Assembly (NCBI RefSeq): GCF_001021555.1 | Contig: NZ_LDCP01000002.1 | Location: 186,001-250,000, forward strand | Source of the DNA: Aurantiacibacter marinus | Lineage (GTDB): Bacteria; Pseudomonadota; Alphaproteobacteria; Sphingomonadales; Sphingomonadaceae | Length of the DNA stretch: 64,000 bases | Reading direction: 5' to 3' | In this document: positions 46,023 to 57,892 of the stretch, piece by piece | Layout: each line of letters begins with the position of its first letter | How positions within the stretch are numbered: the stretch's first letter is position 1 | Translations under genes and position numbers: made by a program | The notes under the pieces: generated by a model | Told to the model about the DNA's origin: nothing | Seen by the model: the letters and a program-made list of their open reading frames with translations, nothing else | Databases searched by the model: none

Positions 46023-47273
46023 ATGACCGATACAACAATCGAAAAAGTCCGCAAGATCGTGTCCGGGGGCCTGATGACCCGGGCAGGCCTTGCCCGCGCA
46101 GCCGGCCTCCATGCTAACACCTTGCGTGATTGCGCCGACGAGGGCTGGAACCCCACCACTGACACGCTAAACAAGCTCGACCAGTTCCTGACCGAGAATG
46201 ACGAGACTCCCGTCCTTGTCGGTATTGAGGAGATTATCGACGAAGCCCGCAATGGCCGGATGTACATTCTGGTGGACGACGAAGACCGGGAGAATGAAGG
46301 CGATCTGATCATCCCTGCGCAGATGGCAACACCTGCCGCGATAAATTTCATGGCCATGCACGGCCGCGGCCTTATTTGCCTTTCGCTTGACAGTGCGCGC
46401 GTTGACCAGCTTGGCCTTGAGCCGATGAGCCGGAACAACCGTGAAAGCATGCAAACTGCCTTCACCATCTCCATCGAAGCGAAGGATGGCGTCACCACTG
46501 GCATCTCTGCAGCCGACCGTGCACGTACCGTCTCGGTCGCGATCGACAGCAGCAAGGGCCCGGACGACATCGTCACCCCCGGCCATGTCTTTCCTCTCAC
46601 CGCGCGTGATGGCGGCGTGCTGGTACGCGCAGGGCACACAGAGGCAGCCGTCGATATCTCCCGCCTTGCCGGCCTCAATCCTTCAGGCGTGATTTGTGAA
46701 ATCATGAACGAAGACGGCACCATGGCACGCATGGACGATTTGATGGCTTTTGCTCGCAAGCATGACCTGAAAATCGGCACAATCCGCGATCTGATTGCCT
46801 ATCGCATGCGGAACGATCATCTGGTCGAGCGCGGCGATGAACGCGCGTTTGAATCCGATTATGGCGGGCAGTGGCGGATGATCACCTATCGCAATACGGT
46901 TTCCAACAATGAGGCCTATGTCCTTCAAAAAGGGCATATTGTTCCTGGCGAACCCACCCTCGCCCGGGTTCATCCCATTTCCGTTTTTGATGACGTATTG
47001 GGCCAACCCGGAGCACGCAAGCGCACGCTTCAGCGCGCCATGCAAGCGGTTGGCGATCATGGGTCCGGCCTGATCGTGATCCTGACCGGACGTGTCGGTA
47101 CCGGCGATACGTGGACTGCGGATGAAGAATTGCGCAATATCGGTATCGGGTCACAGATCCTTGCCGACATGGGCGTGCACGATATGATCCTGCTGACCAA
47201 TTCCCAGCCCAATCTTGTCGCAATCGAAGGCTATGGCCTGAACATTGTCGGCCACCACCCCATTCCGGAGTAA
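46023..47273 (+). CDS. ribB: HTH-RibB fusion with inactive RibA-like domain
   Basis: 416 residues in three parts. Residues 5-57 are an XRE-like helix-turn-helix (LARAAGLHANTLRDCADEGW, then NPTTDTLNKLDQFL). Residues about 66-265 are 3,4-dihydroxy-2-butanone 4-phosphate synthase with DDEDRENEGDLI, GITAADR-type GISAADRARTV, GHVFPL and RAGHTEAAVDIS, all active-site blocks intact. The rest resembles GTP cyclohydrolase II but lacks the zinc Cys cluster: HPISVFDDVLG replaces HSECLTGD, with no CxC. So it makes the four-carbon riboflavin precursor but not the GTP-derived one. It is followed three bases later by ribH. No ribosome-binding site is seen; the leader would be very short. Confidence 0.92.
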   Translation: MTDTTIEKVRKIVSGGLMTRAGLARAAGLHANTLRDCADEGWNPTTDTLNKLDQFLTENDETPVLVGIEEIIDEARNGRMYILVDDEDRENEGDLIIPAQMATPAAINFMAMHGRGLICLSLDSARVDQLGLEPMSRNNRESMQTAFTISIEAKDGVTTGISAADRARTVSVAIDSSKGPDDIVTPGHVFPLTARDGGVLVRAGHTEAAVDISRLAGLNPSGVICEIMNEDGTMARMDDLMAFARKHDLKIGTIRDLIAYRMRNDHLVERGDERAFESDYGGQWRMITYRNTVSNNEAYVLQKGHIVPGEPTLARVHPISVFDDVLGQPGARKRTLQRAMQAVGDHGSGLIVILTGRVGTGDTWTADEELRNIGIGSQILADMGVHDMILLTNSQPNLVAIEGYGLNIVGHHPIPE

Positions 47274-47276
47274 ACC

Positions 47277-47696
47277 ATGGCCAATTTTCTGATCGTCGAA
47301 GCGCGTTTCTATTCCCACCTCAACGACATGCTGATCGCCGGAGCGAAAGCCGCGCTGGAATCCGGCGGCCATAGCAGCGAGGTTGTTACCGTGCCTGGCG
47401 CACTGGAAATTCCGGGCGCAATTGCAATGGCAGCCGAGTCCGGACGCTACGATGGCTTCGTGGCTATCGGAGTGGTTATCCGCGGGGAAACCTATCATTT
47501 CGAAATTGTCGCAGGTGAAAGCGCCCGCGCGATCATGGCACTGACTATGGACGGCATCCCCATCGGCAATGGTATTCTAACGACCGAGAACGAAGCGCAG
47601 GCGCTTGTTCGCGCAGACCCTACTCAGAAGAACAAGGGCGGCGAGGCGGCACAGGCAGCCATGCGTATGCTGGAATTGCAGAACCAGTTTGCCTGA
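47277..47696 (+). CDS. ribH: 6,7-dimethyl-8-ribityllumazine synthase
   Basis: 139 residues. It condenses the RibB product with the pyrimidine intermediate. Blocks seen: [47 protein letters not shown] (including the catalytic His), and [15 protein letters not shown]. Length is close to the shorter alphaproteobacterial type. In operon with ribB, so the putative operator would control both steps. Confidence 0.95.
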   Translation: MANFLIVEARFYSHLNDMLIAGAKAALESGGHSSEVVTVPGALEIPGAIAMAAESGRYDGFVAIGVVIRGETYHFEIVAGESARAIMALTMDGIPIGNGILTTENEAQALVRADPTQKNKGGEAAQAAMRMLELQNQFA

Positions 47697-47720
47697 CGAA
47701 ACCACCGCACCATCTCATCG

Positions 47721-47746
47721 CAACACAGTGCAATGTGATGGTGTTG
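47721..47746. promoter_or_regulatory. Hairpin containing an AATGTGA half-site after ribH
   Basis: CAACAC (47721-47726) and GTGTTG (47741-47746) are complementary around 14 bases. The loop contains AATGTGA (47732-47738), the same half-site found three times before ribB. No T-run follows, so a Rho-independent terminator is not supported. It lies between the convergent ribH and eno genes. Confidence 0.3.
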
Positions 47747-47799
47747 GGTTCTACCTCAAATCAAAGCTGGCTTTAACGGCACCAAAGCGGGCCTGAAAC

Positions 47800-49151
<1,352 letters not shown>

Positions 49152-49169
49152 AGTATCTTGAAGCCCGGT

Positions 49170-49187
49170 GTGTTATACTCATAACAC
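49170..49187. promoter_or_regulatory. Inverted repeat GTGTTAT-N4-ATAACAC
   Basis: Perfect seven-base arms (49170-49176 and 49181-49187) around ACTC, just downstream of the EcfG-type promoter and 60 bases before the stress-cluster start. It may be an operator, or an mRNA hairpin in the leader. TATACT inside it resembles a -10, but no matching -35 is seen. Confidence 0.45.
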
Positions 49188-49246
49188 AATCACGGGACAT
49201 CAGATTGAGGGGTGCTCGCCCCCAGACTCAAGGAAGGGAAACAGCC

Positions 49247-49786
49247 ATGGCTGCCAAGAAGAAACAACCCACGACTGCAACGGTTGCTGCAACCGAAAAT
49301 GCGACTGAAACCGTACAGATGGTTGAAACCACCACAACGGGCAACACGTCCGAAGCCAAATCGCGCTTCAATGCTGCGCTTGATGAAGCCAAGGCTGGCG
49401 CATCGGCGCTGGGTGACGAAGCCAAGGAGCGTGCCGAAAAGGCCCGTATCGAGGCAAAGGCCCGCGGTGAAGAATGGTCGGTCGAAGCCAAGACCAAAGC
49501 CAGCGAGCTTGCCCAGGAAGGCAAGCACAAGGCCAGCGAAGCGCTGACCGGCCTGTCGCGCGTGATCAATGAGAACGCACCGGCTATCGACGAGAAACTT
49601 GGCGCGAAATACGGCGATTTTGCCCGTAACGCATCCACCAGCCTGCAGGACAATGCCCGCAAGCTTGACGAAAAGAGTTTCGAAGAGCTGGCTGAAGATT
49701 CGCGCACGGCGATCCGCAAAAGCCCGGCAGCCGCCGTTGGCCTTGCGGCTGTCGTCGGGTTCTTCTTCGCTCGCCTGTTCCGCTAA
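49247..49786 (+). CDS. ElaB/YqjD-like membrane-anchored stress protein
   Basis: 179 residues, Ala/Lys/Glu-rich. A disordered Thr-rich start is followed by a long amphipathic helix or coiled coil (EAKERAEKARIEAKARGEEWSVEAKTKASEL region) and a C-terminal AAAVGLAAVVGFFFARLFR membrane anchor, which resembles the tail of ElaB/YqjD/DUF883 proteins. AAGGAAGGGA precedes ATG 49247. First gene of a cluster with a YqjE-like holin-fold protein; in E. coli the comparable set is yqjD-yqjE-yqjK and is stress-induced. No enzymatic role expected. Confidence 0.75.
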   Translation: MAAKKKQPTTATVAATENATETVQMVETTTTGNTSEAKSRFNAALDEAKAGASALGDEAKERAEKARIEAKARGEEWSVEAKTKASELAQEGKHKASEALTGLSRVINENAPAIDEKLGAKYGDFARNASTSLQDNARKLDEKSFEELAEDSRTAIRKSPAAAVGLAAVVGFFFARLFR

Positions 49787-49792
49787 ACAGCG

Positions 49793-50266
49793 GTGCCTGC
49801 GAGCGCGGACGACGCTCTCGTCCACACATCGGACAATGTGGATGCCGATCTTTCGGACCATCCCTTTATAGATGCGCCTGCCGTGGACCTGGATGAGAAA
49901 TCCGGGTCCACTGCACAGCGTTCATTGTACGACGATGTAGAAGCGCTCTTCACAGATGCGCGGACATATTTCGACGCAGAGCTAACTTACCAGAAAAGCC
50001 GGGCGGGTTTCGTCGCGAACCGGCTCAAGGTCACTATCGCATGCGGCATTGCCGCCGCGTTTCTGGCCGTTCTCGCCTTGATCGGACTGACGATGGGAAT
50101 GATCATTGCCTTAACCCCTCTCATTACAGCATGGGGAGCAACGGCGGTTGTCGTCTTCGGGATTCTGCTGATCGCGTACTTGTTTGTCCGCCGCGCGGGT
50201 AAGGCATGGCGGGATCTGACAGGGGTCATGAGCTCTTCCCAGGAGGATGCAGGCCAAAATGACTGA
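49793..50266 (+). CDS. YqjE-like membrane protein (phage holin superfamily III fold)
   Basis: 157 residues. SLYDDVEALFTDARTYFDAELTYQKSRAGFVANRLK is the amphipathic N-terminal segment, followed by two transmembrane helices (IACGIAAAFLAVLALIGLTMGMIIAL, GATAVVVFGILLIAYLFV) and a charged tail. This pattern is that of the YqjE/holin-like family, which despite the name is chromosomal and not evidence of a prophage. GTG start at 49793, six bases after the previous stop. Confidence 0.78.
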   Translation: MPASADDALVHTSDNVDADLSDHPFIDAPAVDLDEKSGSTAQRSLYDDVEALFTDARTYFDAELTYQKSRAGFVANRLKVTIACGIAAAFLAVLALIGLTMGMIIALTPLITAWGATAVVVFGILLIAYLFVRRAGKAWRDLTGVMSSSQEDAGQND

Positions 50267-50594
50267 CATGAAGGCACGATTGAAAGAAGATCGCGCGATG
50301 CGTGATGTCGCAAAGTCGCTTGTCACAAACGACCTCCACCATTTGCGCGGAGATGTGCAGGCCCAAAGCATCGCATCGCGCTTCGCTGGCCGGATGCGCG
50401 AAGGTGCCGAAGGTCTGGCTGAAGACACGACAGATTTTGCGCGCGAAAATCCGGGCCGATTGGGCAGCGCAGCCGGGCTTGGCTTAAGCTTGCTGTTTGC
50501 GTGGCTGTTCCGGGACCAGATTTCCGAATTGGTCGAGAAGCACTGGCATCATGTCGAAGAATTCGCCGATCAGGTTACAAGTCGCGACGACTGA
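50259..50594 (+). CDS. YqjK/DUF3618-like membrane-anchored protein
   Basis: 111 residues from ATG 50259, overlapping the upstream gene by eight bases. The N-terminal part is charged and helical (MKARLKEDRAMRDVAKSLVTNDLHHLRGDV), then NPGRLGSAAGLGLSLLFAWLFRDQ as a membrane segment with the same R(L/F)FR-type end as its neighbour. AGGAGG (50241-50246) is 12 bases before this ATG and abuts another ATG at 50247, so the exact start is uncertain. Function unknown. Confidence 0.68.
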   Translation: MTDMKARLKEDRAMRDVAKSLVTNDLHHLRGDVQAQSIASRFAGRMREGAEGLAEDTTDFARENPGRLGSAAGLGLSLLFAWLFRDQISELVEKHWHHVEEFADQVTSRDD

Positions 50595-50605
50595 CAGCTT
50601 CTTTT

Positions 50606-50631
50606 GGAACCGAGCGCCAATCTGGCCCGTT
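50606..50631 (+). promoter_or_regulatory. EcfG-type general stress promoter (2)
   Basis: GGAAC (50606-50610), 17 bases, CGTT (50628-50631), the EcfG consensus with the other allowed spacing. A start near 50638 gives a leader of about 30 bases before the ATG at 50668. Confidence 0.7.
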
Positions 50632-50667
50632 CCCTAATCAATATCACAATTTACCGGAGACTTCCCG

Positions 50668-51177
50668 ATGACAGAGACAACCAACGCAGCCGACGAGAAA
50701 CGCGCCGAGATCAAGGCCCGCATTGCCGAAGCCGAAGCCCGTGAAGAAGCGCGCGGCGGCCAGAGCCTGACGACGCGAGCGAGCGAAACTGCATCCGACG
50801 CGGCGACCACGATTACGGAATTCGTGAAAGAGCACCCGATTGCCTCCGCAGCGGGCGGCCTCGCACTGGGCGTCCTGATTGCAGGCCTGTTCAAGGGCCC
50901 GCGGCAGGCCGCTGTTCGCGGCGGAACCAAGGCAGCAGGACTGGCGGCAATCGGTGCGGAAATCGCTACCGGCTTCGCTACCCAGCTTATGGACGATGCA
51001 GCTGACCTTGGCCGCGAAAGTGCGCGCCGGGTGGAGGACGTGTCTGACAAAACTGCGGACAAGGCCCGCAAGGTTGGCCGCAGCGCCGGTCACAAGGTCG
51101 GCGACGCCGCCGACGCTGCACGTATTGCCCGCCGCGAAACCGGCAAGGCCATTGCACGCGCACTTGGCCGACGCTGA
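50668..51177 (+). CDS. DUF883-like stress protein
   Basis: 169 residues. A charged coiled-coil start (AADEKRAEIKARIAEAEAREEARGG), TTITEFVKEHPIASAAGGLALGVLIAGLFKG as a glycine-rich membrane hairpin, and a long basic Ala-rich helix (KTADKARKVGRSAGHKVGDAADAARIARRETG). The EHP(I)A(S/A)AAGG segment resembles DUF883 proteins. CCGGAGA precedes ATG 50668. It has its own EcfG-type promoter and shares the theme of its neighbours: small, abundant-looking, membrane-attached stress proteins. Confidence 0.72.
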   Translation: MTETTNAADEKRAEIKARIAEAEAREEARGGQSLTTRASETASDAATTITEFVKEHPIASAAGGLALGVLIAGLFKGPRQAAVRGGTKAAGLAAIGAEIATGFATQLMDDAADLGRESARRVEDVSDKTADKARKVGRSAGHKVGDAADAARIARRETGKAIARALGRR

Positions 51178-51271
51178 CACCGGCGGCGTTTTCGCGCCAT
51201 ATTAGCACTTGCGCGCCCTGCTGGATTTTCTAACAGGGCGCGCAATCGCATTTGTACCAGGGGAAATTACA

Positions 51272-51505
51272 ATGTCCGAAGAACAACAGCTCCTTCACCT
51301 CGTGATCGGTGGCCGCGTTTCTGACCCGCGCGGCGTCGAATTTCAGGATCTGAAGGACATCCACACTGTCGGTTATTTCCCTAATTACGAAGAAGCAGAA
51401 AATGCCTGGCGCGCATGGGCGCAGCGAACCGTGGATGATGCAGAGATGAAATATGTGATCGTCCATCTCCACCGCTTGCTGGAACCAAACCTGCCAGCGG
51501 GCTGA
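51272..51505 (+). CDS. DUF4170 domain protein
   Basis: 77 residues: HLVIGGRVSDPRGVEFQDLKDIHTVGYFPNYEEAENAWRAWAQRTVDDAEMKYVIVHLHRLLEP covers the whole protein and is the DUF4170 pattern, common in Sphingomonadales and Rhizobiales. Function unknown. AGGGGA precedes ATG 51272, so the longer in-frame start at 51209 is rejected. A bidirectional terminator follows. Confidence 0.85.
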   Translation: MSEEQQLLHLVIGGRVSDPRGVEFQDLKDIHTVGYFPNYEEAENAWRAWAQRTVDDAEMKYVIVHLHRLLEPNLPAG

Positions 51506-51530
51506 TCCAGTCCTGACAGACAAACAAAAG

Positions 51531-51552
51531 GCCCCGCGGAAGCGGGGCTTTT
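51531..51552. terminator. Bidirectional Rho-independent terminator
   Basis: GCCCCGC-GGAA-GCGGGGC followed by TTTT on the plus strand and, on the minus strand, by CTTTTGTTTGT. The perfect seven-base GC stem with a GNRA-like tetraloop serves the DUF4170 gene from the left and greA from the right. Confidence 0.9.
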
Positions 51553-51573
51553 CGTATGCAATGAACGATCAGA

Positions 51574-52041
51574 TCAAATAAATTCGATCTTCTTGATCAG
51601 ATAAAACTTCTCGCCGGAAGGCACAGTCACTTCGACCTCGTCGCCAACGCTTTTACCGATAAGGGCGCGTGCCAGCGGGCTTTCGTAAGATACGCGGCCG
51701 ACCTTGGCATCGCTCTCCGCCTGACCCACAATCTGGTACTTGAACGGCTTATCGTCTTCGTCCAGAATTGTCACAGTCGCGCCAAATACCACCCGGTCAC
51801 CGGACAACGATGCAGGATCAATGATCTGTGCGCGACTGGTCTTGTCTTCCAAATCGGAGATATAGGCTTCAACCTGCCCCTGACGTTCCTTCGCGGCATG
51901 ATATTCGGCGTTTTCCGAAAGATCACCGTGAGCACGCGCTTCCTCAATCGCTTCCACGATCTTCGGGCGTTCATCACGCAATGCCTTAAGGTCTGCGGTC
52001 AGCTTCTCATAGCCTTCCGCCAGCATCGGCACTTTCTGCAT
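51574..52041 (-). CDS. greA: Transcription elongation factor GreA
   Basis: 155 residues. N-terminal coiled coil that enters the RNA polymerase channel ([42 protein letters not shown], with the acidic tip GDLSENAEY), and a C-terminal FKBP-like domain ending [25 protein letters not shown]. It rescues backtracked polymerase. Last gene of the minus-strand carA-orf-carB-greA run, 102 bases after carB. Confidence 0.97.
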   Translation of the reverse strand: MQKVPMLAEGYEKLTADLKALRDERPKIVEAIEEARAHGDLSENAEYHAAKERQGQVEAYISDLEDKTSRAQIIDPASLSGDRVVFGATVTILDEDDKPFKYQIVGQAESDAKVGRVSYESPLARALIGKSVGDEVEVTVPSGEKFYLIKKIEFI

Positions 52042-52143
52042 CGCATTCCCTGTCTTCGTCTGAATTCGCCCGTCAAAACGACCCTGCCCCGCCTGAACGG
52101 CGGATGGCGCGGACCAAAATGGGGGGAAAAGTGTGTCTAAGTC

Positions 52144-55100
52144 CTAGTTATAATAGTCCTGCAAGCTGCGAACTGCAAGATCAGCAACAGAAACGGTGAC
52201 AATTGCCTGCGCCGCAGCAGCCGACGCCGCAGCCGTAGTGTAATAAGGGACCTTCATTTCCAGCGCCGATGCGCGGATCGATTGGCTGTCCTTGTGGCTT
52301 TGCCAACCTTCCGTCGTATTGAACACCAAAGACACTTCACCATCGCTGATCTTGTCGACGATATGCGGTCGGCCCTCTGCCACCTTGTTGACCCGTTCGA
52401 CCGGCAGGCCCTGCTCGAACAGATATTGCTGCGTACCGCCGGTGGCGATGATATTGAAACCATGATCTATCAACGCGCGAACAGCCTCCACAATGTGGGC
52501 CTTGTCGCCATCCTTCACGGATACAAACACCGTCCCGCTGGTGGGCAGATTGGATCCTTCGCCCATTTGCGCCTTGAAGAAAGCGGTGGGGAAATCGACG
52601 TCGATACCCATCACTTCGCCGGTGGATTTCATTTCCGGCGTCAGCACCGGATCTGATCCGGGGAAGCGGGCGAAGGGGAACACGGCTTCTTTCACCGCGA
52701 CATAATCCATCTCGCGCCGGACCTTCGGCAGATCGGCCAGCATTTCGCCCGCCATTACGCGCGCGGCGATCTTGGCGATTTGCGATCCGGTCGCCTTGGC
52801 GACGAACGGCACGGTGCGGCTGGCGCGCGGATTCACCTCGATCAGGTACACTTCGCCGTCTTTCACTGCGAATTGCACATTCATCAGGCCGCGCACGGAA
52901 AGCGCACGGGCGAGAGCATCGCCTTGTCGTTCCAGTTCCTCAACGATTTCATCGGGCAAGCTGTAGGGCGGCAAAGAGCATGCGCTATCGCCCGAATGGA
53001 CGCCGGCTTCCTCGATATGCTGCATCACGCCTGCAATCACAACGTCCACACCGTCGCACAGAACATCGACATCGCACTCGATCGCGTCGCGCAGATATTG
53101 GTCGACCAATACGGGGCTGTCGCCAGACACATTCACGGCAGTGGCGATGTAATTGTCGAGCTGCGCATCGCTGTCGACGATCTCCATCGCACGGCCGCCA
53201 AGCACGTATGACGGGCGCAGCAGCACCGGATATCCGATGCGGTGCGCGACAGCCATTGCCTCGTCCCGGCTGTAGGCAATGCCATTATCGGGCTGTTTCA
53301 GCTTCAGCTTGTTGACCAGCTTGGCAAAGCGTTCACGGTCTTCGGCAAGATCAATGGCGTCGGGGCTGGTGCCCAGGATCGGAATGCCAGCTTCTTCCAG
53401 TGCGCTGGCCAGTTTCAGCGGGGTTTGCCCGCCAAACTGCACGATCACGCCTTTCAGTGTGCCCCTGGAATGCTCCACCCGCAGGATTTCCAGCACGTCT
53501 TCAGCCGTCAGCGGTTCGAAATACAGGCGGTCGGAGGTGTCGTAATCGGTCGAAACCGTCTCAGGATTGCAGTTGACCATGATCGTTTCATAGCCCGCGG
53601 CGCTCAATGCAAAGCAGGCGTGGACGCAGCAATAATCGAACTCGATACCCTGCCCGATGCGGTTCGGCCCACCGCCGAGGATGACGATCTTCTCGCGGTC
53701 GCTCGGCCATGCCTCGTTCTCCGGCTCGCCGAAGCTGGGGGCTTCGTAGGTGGAGTACATGTACGGCGTGATCGCCTCGAATTCGGCGGCACAGCTGTCG
53801 ATCCGCTTGTACACGGGCAGTACGCCAAGTTTCTGGCGCAGTTCACGCACTTCCTGCTCGCTTGTCGCACCGGCCATGGCGCGAAGGGCATCGTGCAGCA
53901 GGCCAGACCGTTTCGCCTGCGTCTCGCCCAAGCCGCCAGCCACACCAACTGAACGGACTGCCAGAATGGCGAGGCGTTTGTCGGAAAAGCCCATCGCCTT
54001 CAGGCGGCGCAGGCGCGCGGCATCATTGGGCAAACCATCGGCGGCAATCATCTTCTCTTCGTAAATGATTTCCTCAATGTGCCGCAGGAACCACGGGTCG
54101 TAATGGGTGATCGCCTGCACTTCTTCCACGGTGAAGCCTTCGCGGAAGGCCTGCCCGATATTCAGGATACGCTCCGGCGTGGCGCGGCTGAGTGCAGCGG
54201 TGATGGCATCGCGGCTTGCGCCTTCCAGCTCCGTCATACGGTTGAAGCCGTCGAGATCGGTTTCGAGGCCGCGCAGGGCCTTCTGCATCGATTCCTTGAA
54301 ATTGCGGCCGATTGCCATGACTTCGCCGACCGACTTCATCGCCGTGGAAAGCAAATTGTCCGCGCCTTTGAACTTCTCGAACGCGAAGCGCGGGATCTTG
54401 GTGACGACGTAATCGATGCTCGGTTCGAAACTGGCAGGCGTTGCGCCGGTGATTTCGTTGGTAATCTCGTCCAGCGTGTATCCGACGGCCAGCTTTGCCG
54501 CGACGCGCGCGATGGGGAAGCCGGTGGCCTTGGATGCCAGCGCAGAGGAGCGCGAAACACGCGGGTTCATCTCGATCACGATCAGCCGGCCATCCTTGGG
54601 ATTGACTGCGAACTGAACGTTCGACCCCCCAGTTTCCACACCGATTTCGCGCAAACACGCGATGCTGGCGTTGCGCATGATCTGGTATTCCTTGTCGGTC
54701 AGCGTCAGCGCCGGTGCGACAGTGATGGAATCGCCTGTGTGGACACCCATCGGATCGACATTTTCGATGGAGCAGACGATGATGCAATTGTCCGCCTTGT
54801 CGCGCACGACCTCCATTTCGAACTCTTTCCAGCCGAGCAGCGATTCCTCGATCAGAACCTCTGTCGTGGGGCTGGCGTCGAGGCCGGTCTTCACAATGCG
54901 CTCAAATTCCGCCTTGTTGTAGGCGATGCCGCCGCCGGTGCCGCCCATGGTAAAGCTGGGGCGGATGATGGACGGCAGGCCGGTGCGCTCCAGCACTTCC
55001 AGCGCCTCTGCCAGATTGTGCGCGGTGCCGCTGCGCGCGCTTTCGAGGCCGATCTTGTCCATCGCATCGCGGAAACGCATGCGGTTTTCGGCCTTGTCGA

Positions 55101-55467
55101 TCACGTCTGCCTTGGCCCCGATCATCTCGACGCCGTATTTCTCCAACGTGCCATCGGCATCCAGCGCCAGCGCGCAATTGAGTGCAGTCTGCCCGCCCAT
55201 TGTGGGCAGCAGCGCATCGGGCCGTTCCTTGGCGATGATCTTGGCGACGATACCGGGCGTGATCGGCTCGATATATGTCGCATCCGCCATGTCCGGATCG
55301 GTCATGATGGTGGCGGGATTGCTGTTCACCAGAATGACGCGGTAGCCATCCTCGCGCAGCGCCTTGATCGCCTGCGTGCCGGAGTAATCGAACTCGCAAG
55401 CCTGTCCGATAATGATCGGGCCAGCGCCAATGACGAGGATGGAGGAGATGTCAGTGCGTTTGGGCAT
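52144..55467 (-). CDS. carB: Carbamoyl-phosphate synthase large subunit
   Basis: 1107 residues, normal for the family (about 1070-1110). Two homologous ATP-grasp halves: the first with [24 protein letters not shown], the second with [25 protein letters not shown]; a C-terminal MGS-like allosteric domain ([14 protein letters not shown] type: [16 protein letters not shown]). It makes carbamoyl phosphate for arginine and pyrimidines using ammonia tunnelled from CarA. The start ATG is directly adjacent to the TAG of the unknown gene at 55468, which separates it from carA. Confidence 0.98.
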   Translation of the reverse strand: MPKRTDISSILVIGAGPIIIGQACEFDYSGTQAIKALREDGYRVILVNSNPATIMTDPDMADATYIEPITPGIVAKIIAKERPDALLPTMGGQTALNCALALDADGTLEKYGVEMIGAKADVIDKAENRMRFRDAMDKIGLESARSGTAHNLAEALEVLERTGLPSIIRPSFTMGGTGGGIAYNKAEFERIVKTGLDASPTTEVLIEESLLGWKEFEMEVVRDKADNCIIVCSIENVDPMGVHTGDSITVAPALTLTDKEYQIMRNASIACLREIGVETGGSNVQFAVNPKDGRLIVIEMNPRVSRSSALASKATGFPIARVAAKLAVGYTLDEITNEITGATPASFEPSIDYVVTKIPRFAFEKFKGADNLLSTAMKSVGEVMAIGRNFKESMQKALRGLETDLDGFNRMTELEGASRDAITAALSRATPERILNIGQAFREGFTVEEVQAITHYDPWFLRHIEEIIYEEKMIAADGLPNDAARLRRLKAMGFSDKRLAILAVRSVGVAGGLGETQAKRSGLLHDALRAMAGATSEQEVRELRQKLGVLPVYKRIDSCAAEFEAITPYMYSTYEAPSFGEPENEAWPSDREKIVILGGGPNRIGQGIEFDYCCVHACFALSAAGYETIMVNCNPETVSTDYDTSDRLYFEPLTAEDVLEILRVEHSRGTLKGVIVQFGGQTPLKLASALEEAGIPILGTSPDAIDLAEDRERFAKLVNKLKLKQPDNGIAYSRDEAMAVAHRIGYPVLLRPSYVLGGRAMEIVDSDAQLDNYIATAVNVSGDSPVLVDQYLRDAIECDVDVLCDGVDVVIAGVMQHIEEAGVHSGDSACSLPPYSLPDEIVEELERQGDALARALSVRGLMNVQFAVKDGEVYLIEVNPRASRTVPFVAKATGSQIAKIAARVMAGEMLADLPKVRREMDYVAVKEAVFPFARFPGSDPVLTPEMKSTGEVMGIDVDFPTAFFKAQMGEGSNLPTSGTVFVSVKDGDKAHIVEAVRALIDHGFNIIATGGTQQYLFEQGLPVERVNKVAEGRPHIVDKISDGEVSLVFNTTEGWQSHKDSQSIRASALEMKVPYYTTAAASAAAAQAIVTVSVADLAVRSLQDYYN

Positions 55468-56114
55468 CTATATCAACTTCAAAAGGGCTTCGATGAGTTC
55501 TCCAGCCAATTTTCCAATTGCTCCGGAGGAAAACTTATCAGCCAGTTTTCTCAAAAGGGGAAGTATCAGACCTATGAGCTTGCTTAGTCGGAACGACTCA
55601 CCTGCCACCAATGCTTCGCCAGCATCAATCTCAGCAAGAACAGCGCCTTTCGGTTCATCAAGAGTTTCTTCAACTGAGTTGCTTTTCTTAATTTCAGACT
55701 CAAGGTCTTTAAGTCGGCTTTCAATCTCTTTGATCGCTGGTAAATTATCGGATCTCGTTACGATGCGGTCTGACGCAGGAATTACATTTAGCGTCGAGAG
55801 TGACAGAGTTTCTTCCTTGTCACGAGCATACTTGGCAAAGAAATCGCTTGGTTCAGACAAGCCCTTCTCCACCTGCATGTAGCCTCGTCGCAAAATCGAG
55901 TAGCCGTTCAACTCGTACTCGCTGGTCTCGTAATGGACCAATGACTGATTTTGCAGTTCTATCATTGCCATATCGGTACGCGTCTTTGAAACGGCTACTG
56001 GCAATCGCTGACGGAGGCCTTCCGCTTCAATTGGCTCGTCTCTATCCTGTGAGTGGTCAAAAAGCTCGAATAGCAGCGCATCCTCAAGGGCCTTTTGCGA
56101 AATGAAGTTGCGCA

Positions 56115-56115
<1 letters not shown>
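55468..56115 (-). CDS. Unknown protein inserted between carA and carB
   Basis: 215 residues, not recognised. ATG 56115 overlaps the carA stop (TGATG) and its TAG touches the carB ATG, so it is read in the same operon. Residues 1-85 look like a winged helix (LEDALLFELFDHSQDRDEP; LRQRLPVAVSKTRTDMAMIELQNQSLVHYE). About 115-215 is helical: IPASDRIVTRSDN, a Glu/Lys-rich coiled coil, AEIDAGEALV, and an amphipathic LIGLILPLLRKLADKF..AIGKLAGELIEALLKLI end. I recall such C-terminal patterns from other uncharacterised bacterial proteins. I counted 45% GC over 55561-55800, well below the flanking car genes. Recent acquisition is likely. The frame is open upstream to 56457 but that part is antisense-like carA shadow. 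Confidence 0.8.
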
Positions 56116-57293
<1,178 letters not shown>

Positions 57294-57439
57294 TTTGGCT
57301 CCCGTGGAATCAGTTAAACCGGCGATGTGTGCTAAGTCCTATCGGCTAGATACCGCACCCCCTGCCGTCAAGCAGAAGACTTGGCTTTATTTCGCTTGGC
57401 CCTAAGTAGAGCGCAATCATCCACAGGAAAGAGCGCCAC

Positions 57440-57892
57440 ATGCTTCGCGATACGATCAAGACTGAAACCGTCACTGCCATGAAGGCCGGCGACAAGCCGC
57501 GCGTGGCCGCGCTCCGCCTGATTTCCGCCAAAGTGAAGGACCGCGATATCGAACAGCGCGGCAAGGCCGAGGTTGCAGACGATGATGCCATGGTGATCGA
57601 CGTGCTGCAGAAAATGGCCAAGCAGCGCCGCGAATCGATCACGATGTACGAAGACGGCGGCCGCACCGAACTTGCCGAGCAGGAAAAGACAGAGCTGGCG
57701 GTGATCGAGGAATTCATGCCGCAGCAGATGGGCGAAGCCGACACGAAAGCCGCGATCGAATCGATCAAGTCCGAACTTGGCGCAGACAGCATGAAGGATA
57801 TGGGCCGCGTCATGGGCGAGCTGAAGAAACGCTACGCGACGCAGCTCGACATGGGCCGCGCCAGTGGCTGGGTAAAGGAATCGCTTTCGTGA
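57440..57892 (+). CDS. yqeY: GatB/YqeY domain protein
   Basis: 150 residues: TIKTETVTAMKAGDKPRVAALRLISAKVKDRDIE is the YqeY start, related to the tRNA-binding tail of GatB. A possible role in tRNA amidotransferase function is inferred from that relation. AGGAAAGAG precedes ATG 57440. In proteobacteria it is often next to dnaG-rpoD, as here. It overlaps the lipoprotein gene by GTGA (57889-57892). Confidence 0.92.
   Translation: MLRDTIKTETVTAMKAGDKPRVAALRLISAKVKDRDIEQRGKAEVADDDAMVIDVLQKMAKQRRESITMYEDGGRTELAEQEKTELAVIEEFMPQQMGEADTKAAIESIKSELGADSMKDMGRVMGELKKRYATQLDMGRASGWVKESLS

Noticed and set aside
46750-47273. Active GTP cyclohydrolase II domain in RibB
   Set aside because: The zinc-binding cysteines and the ECLTGD region are missing, so catalysis is not expected.
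49793-50266. Prophage remnant suggested by the holin-fold protein
   Set aside because: The YqjE-like protein lies in a chromosomal stress cluster; no other phage gene is near.
54079-55587. 502-codon plus-strand open frame over carB
   Set aside because: Shadow of carB; no motifs, no ribosome-binding site.
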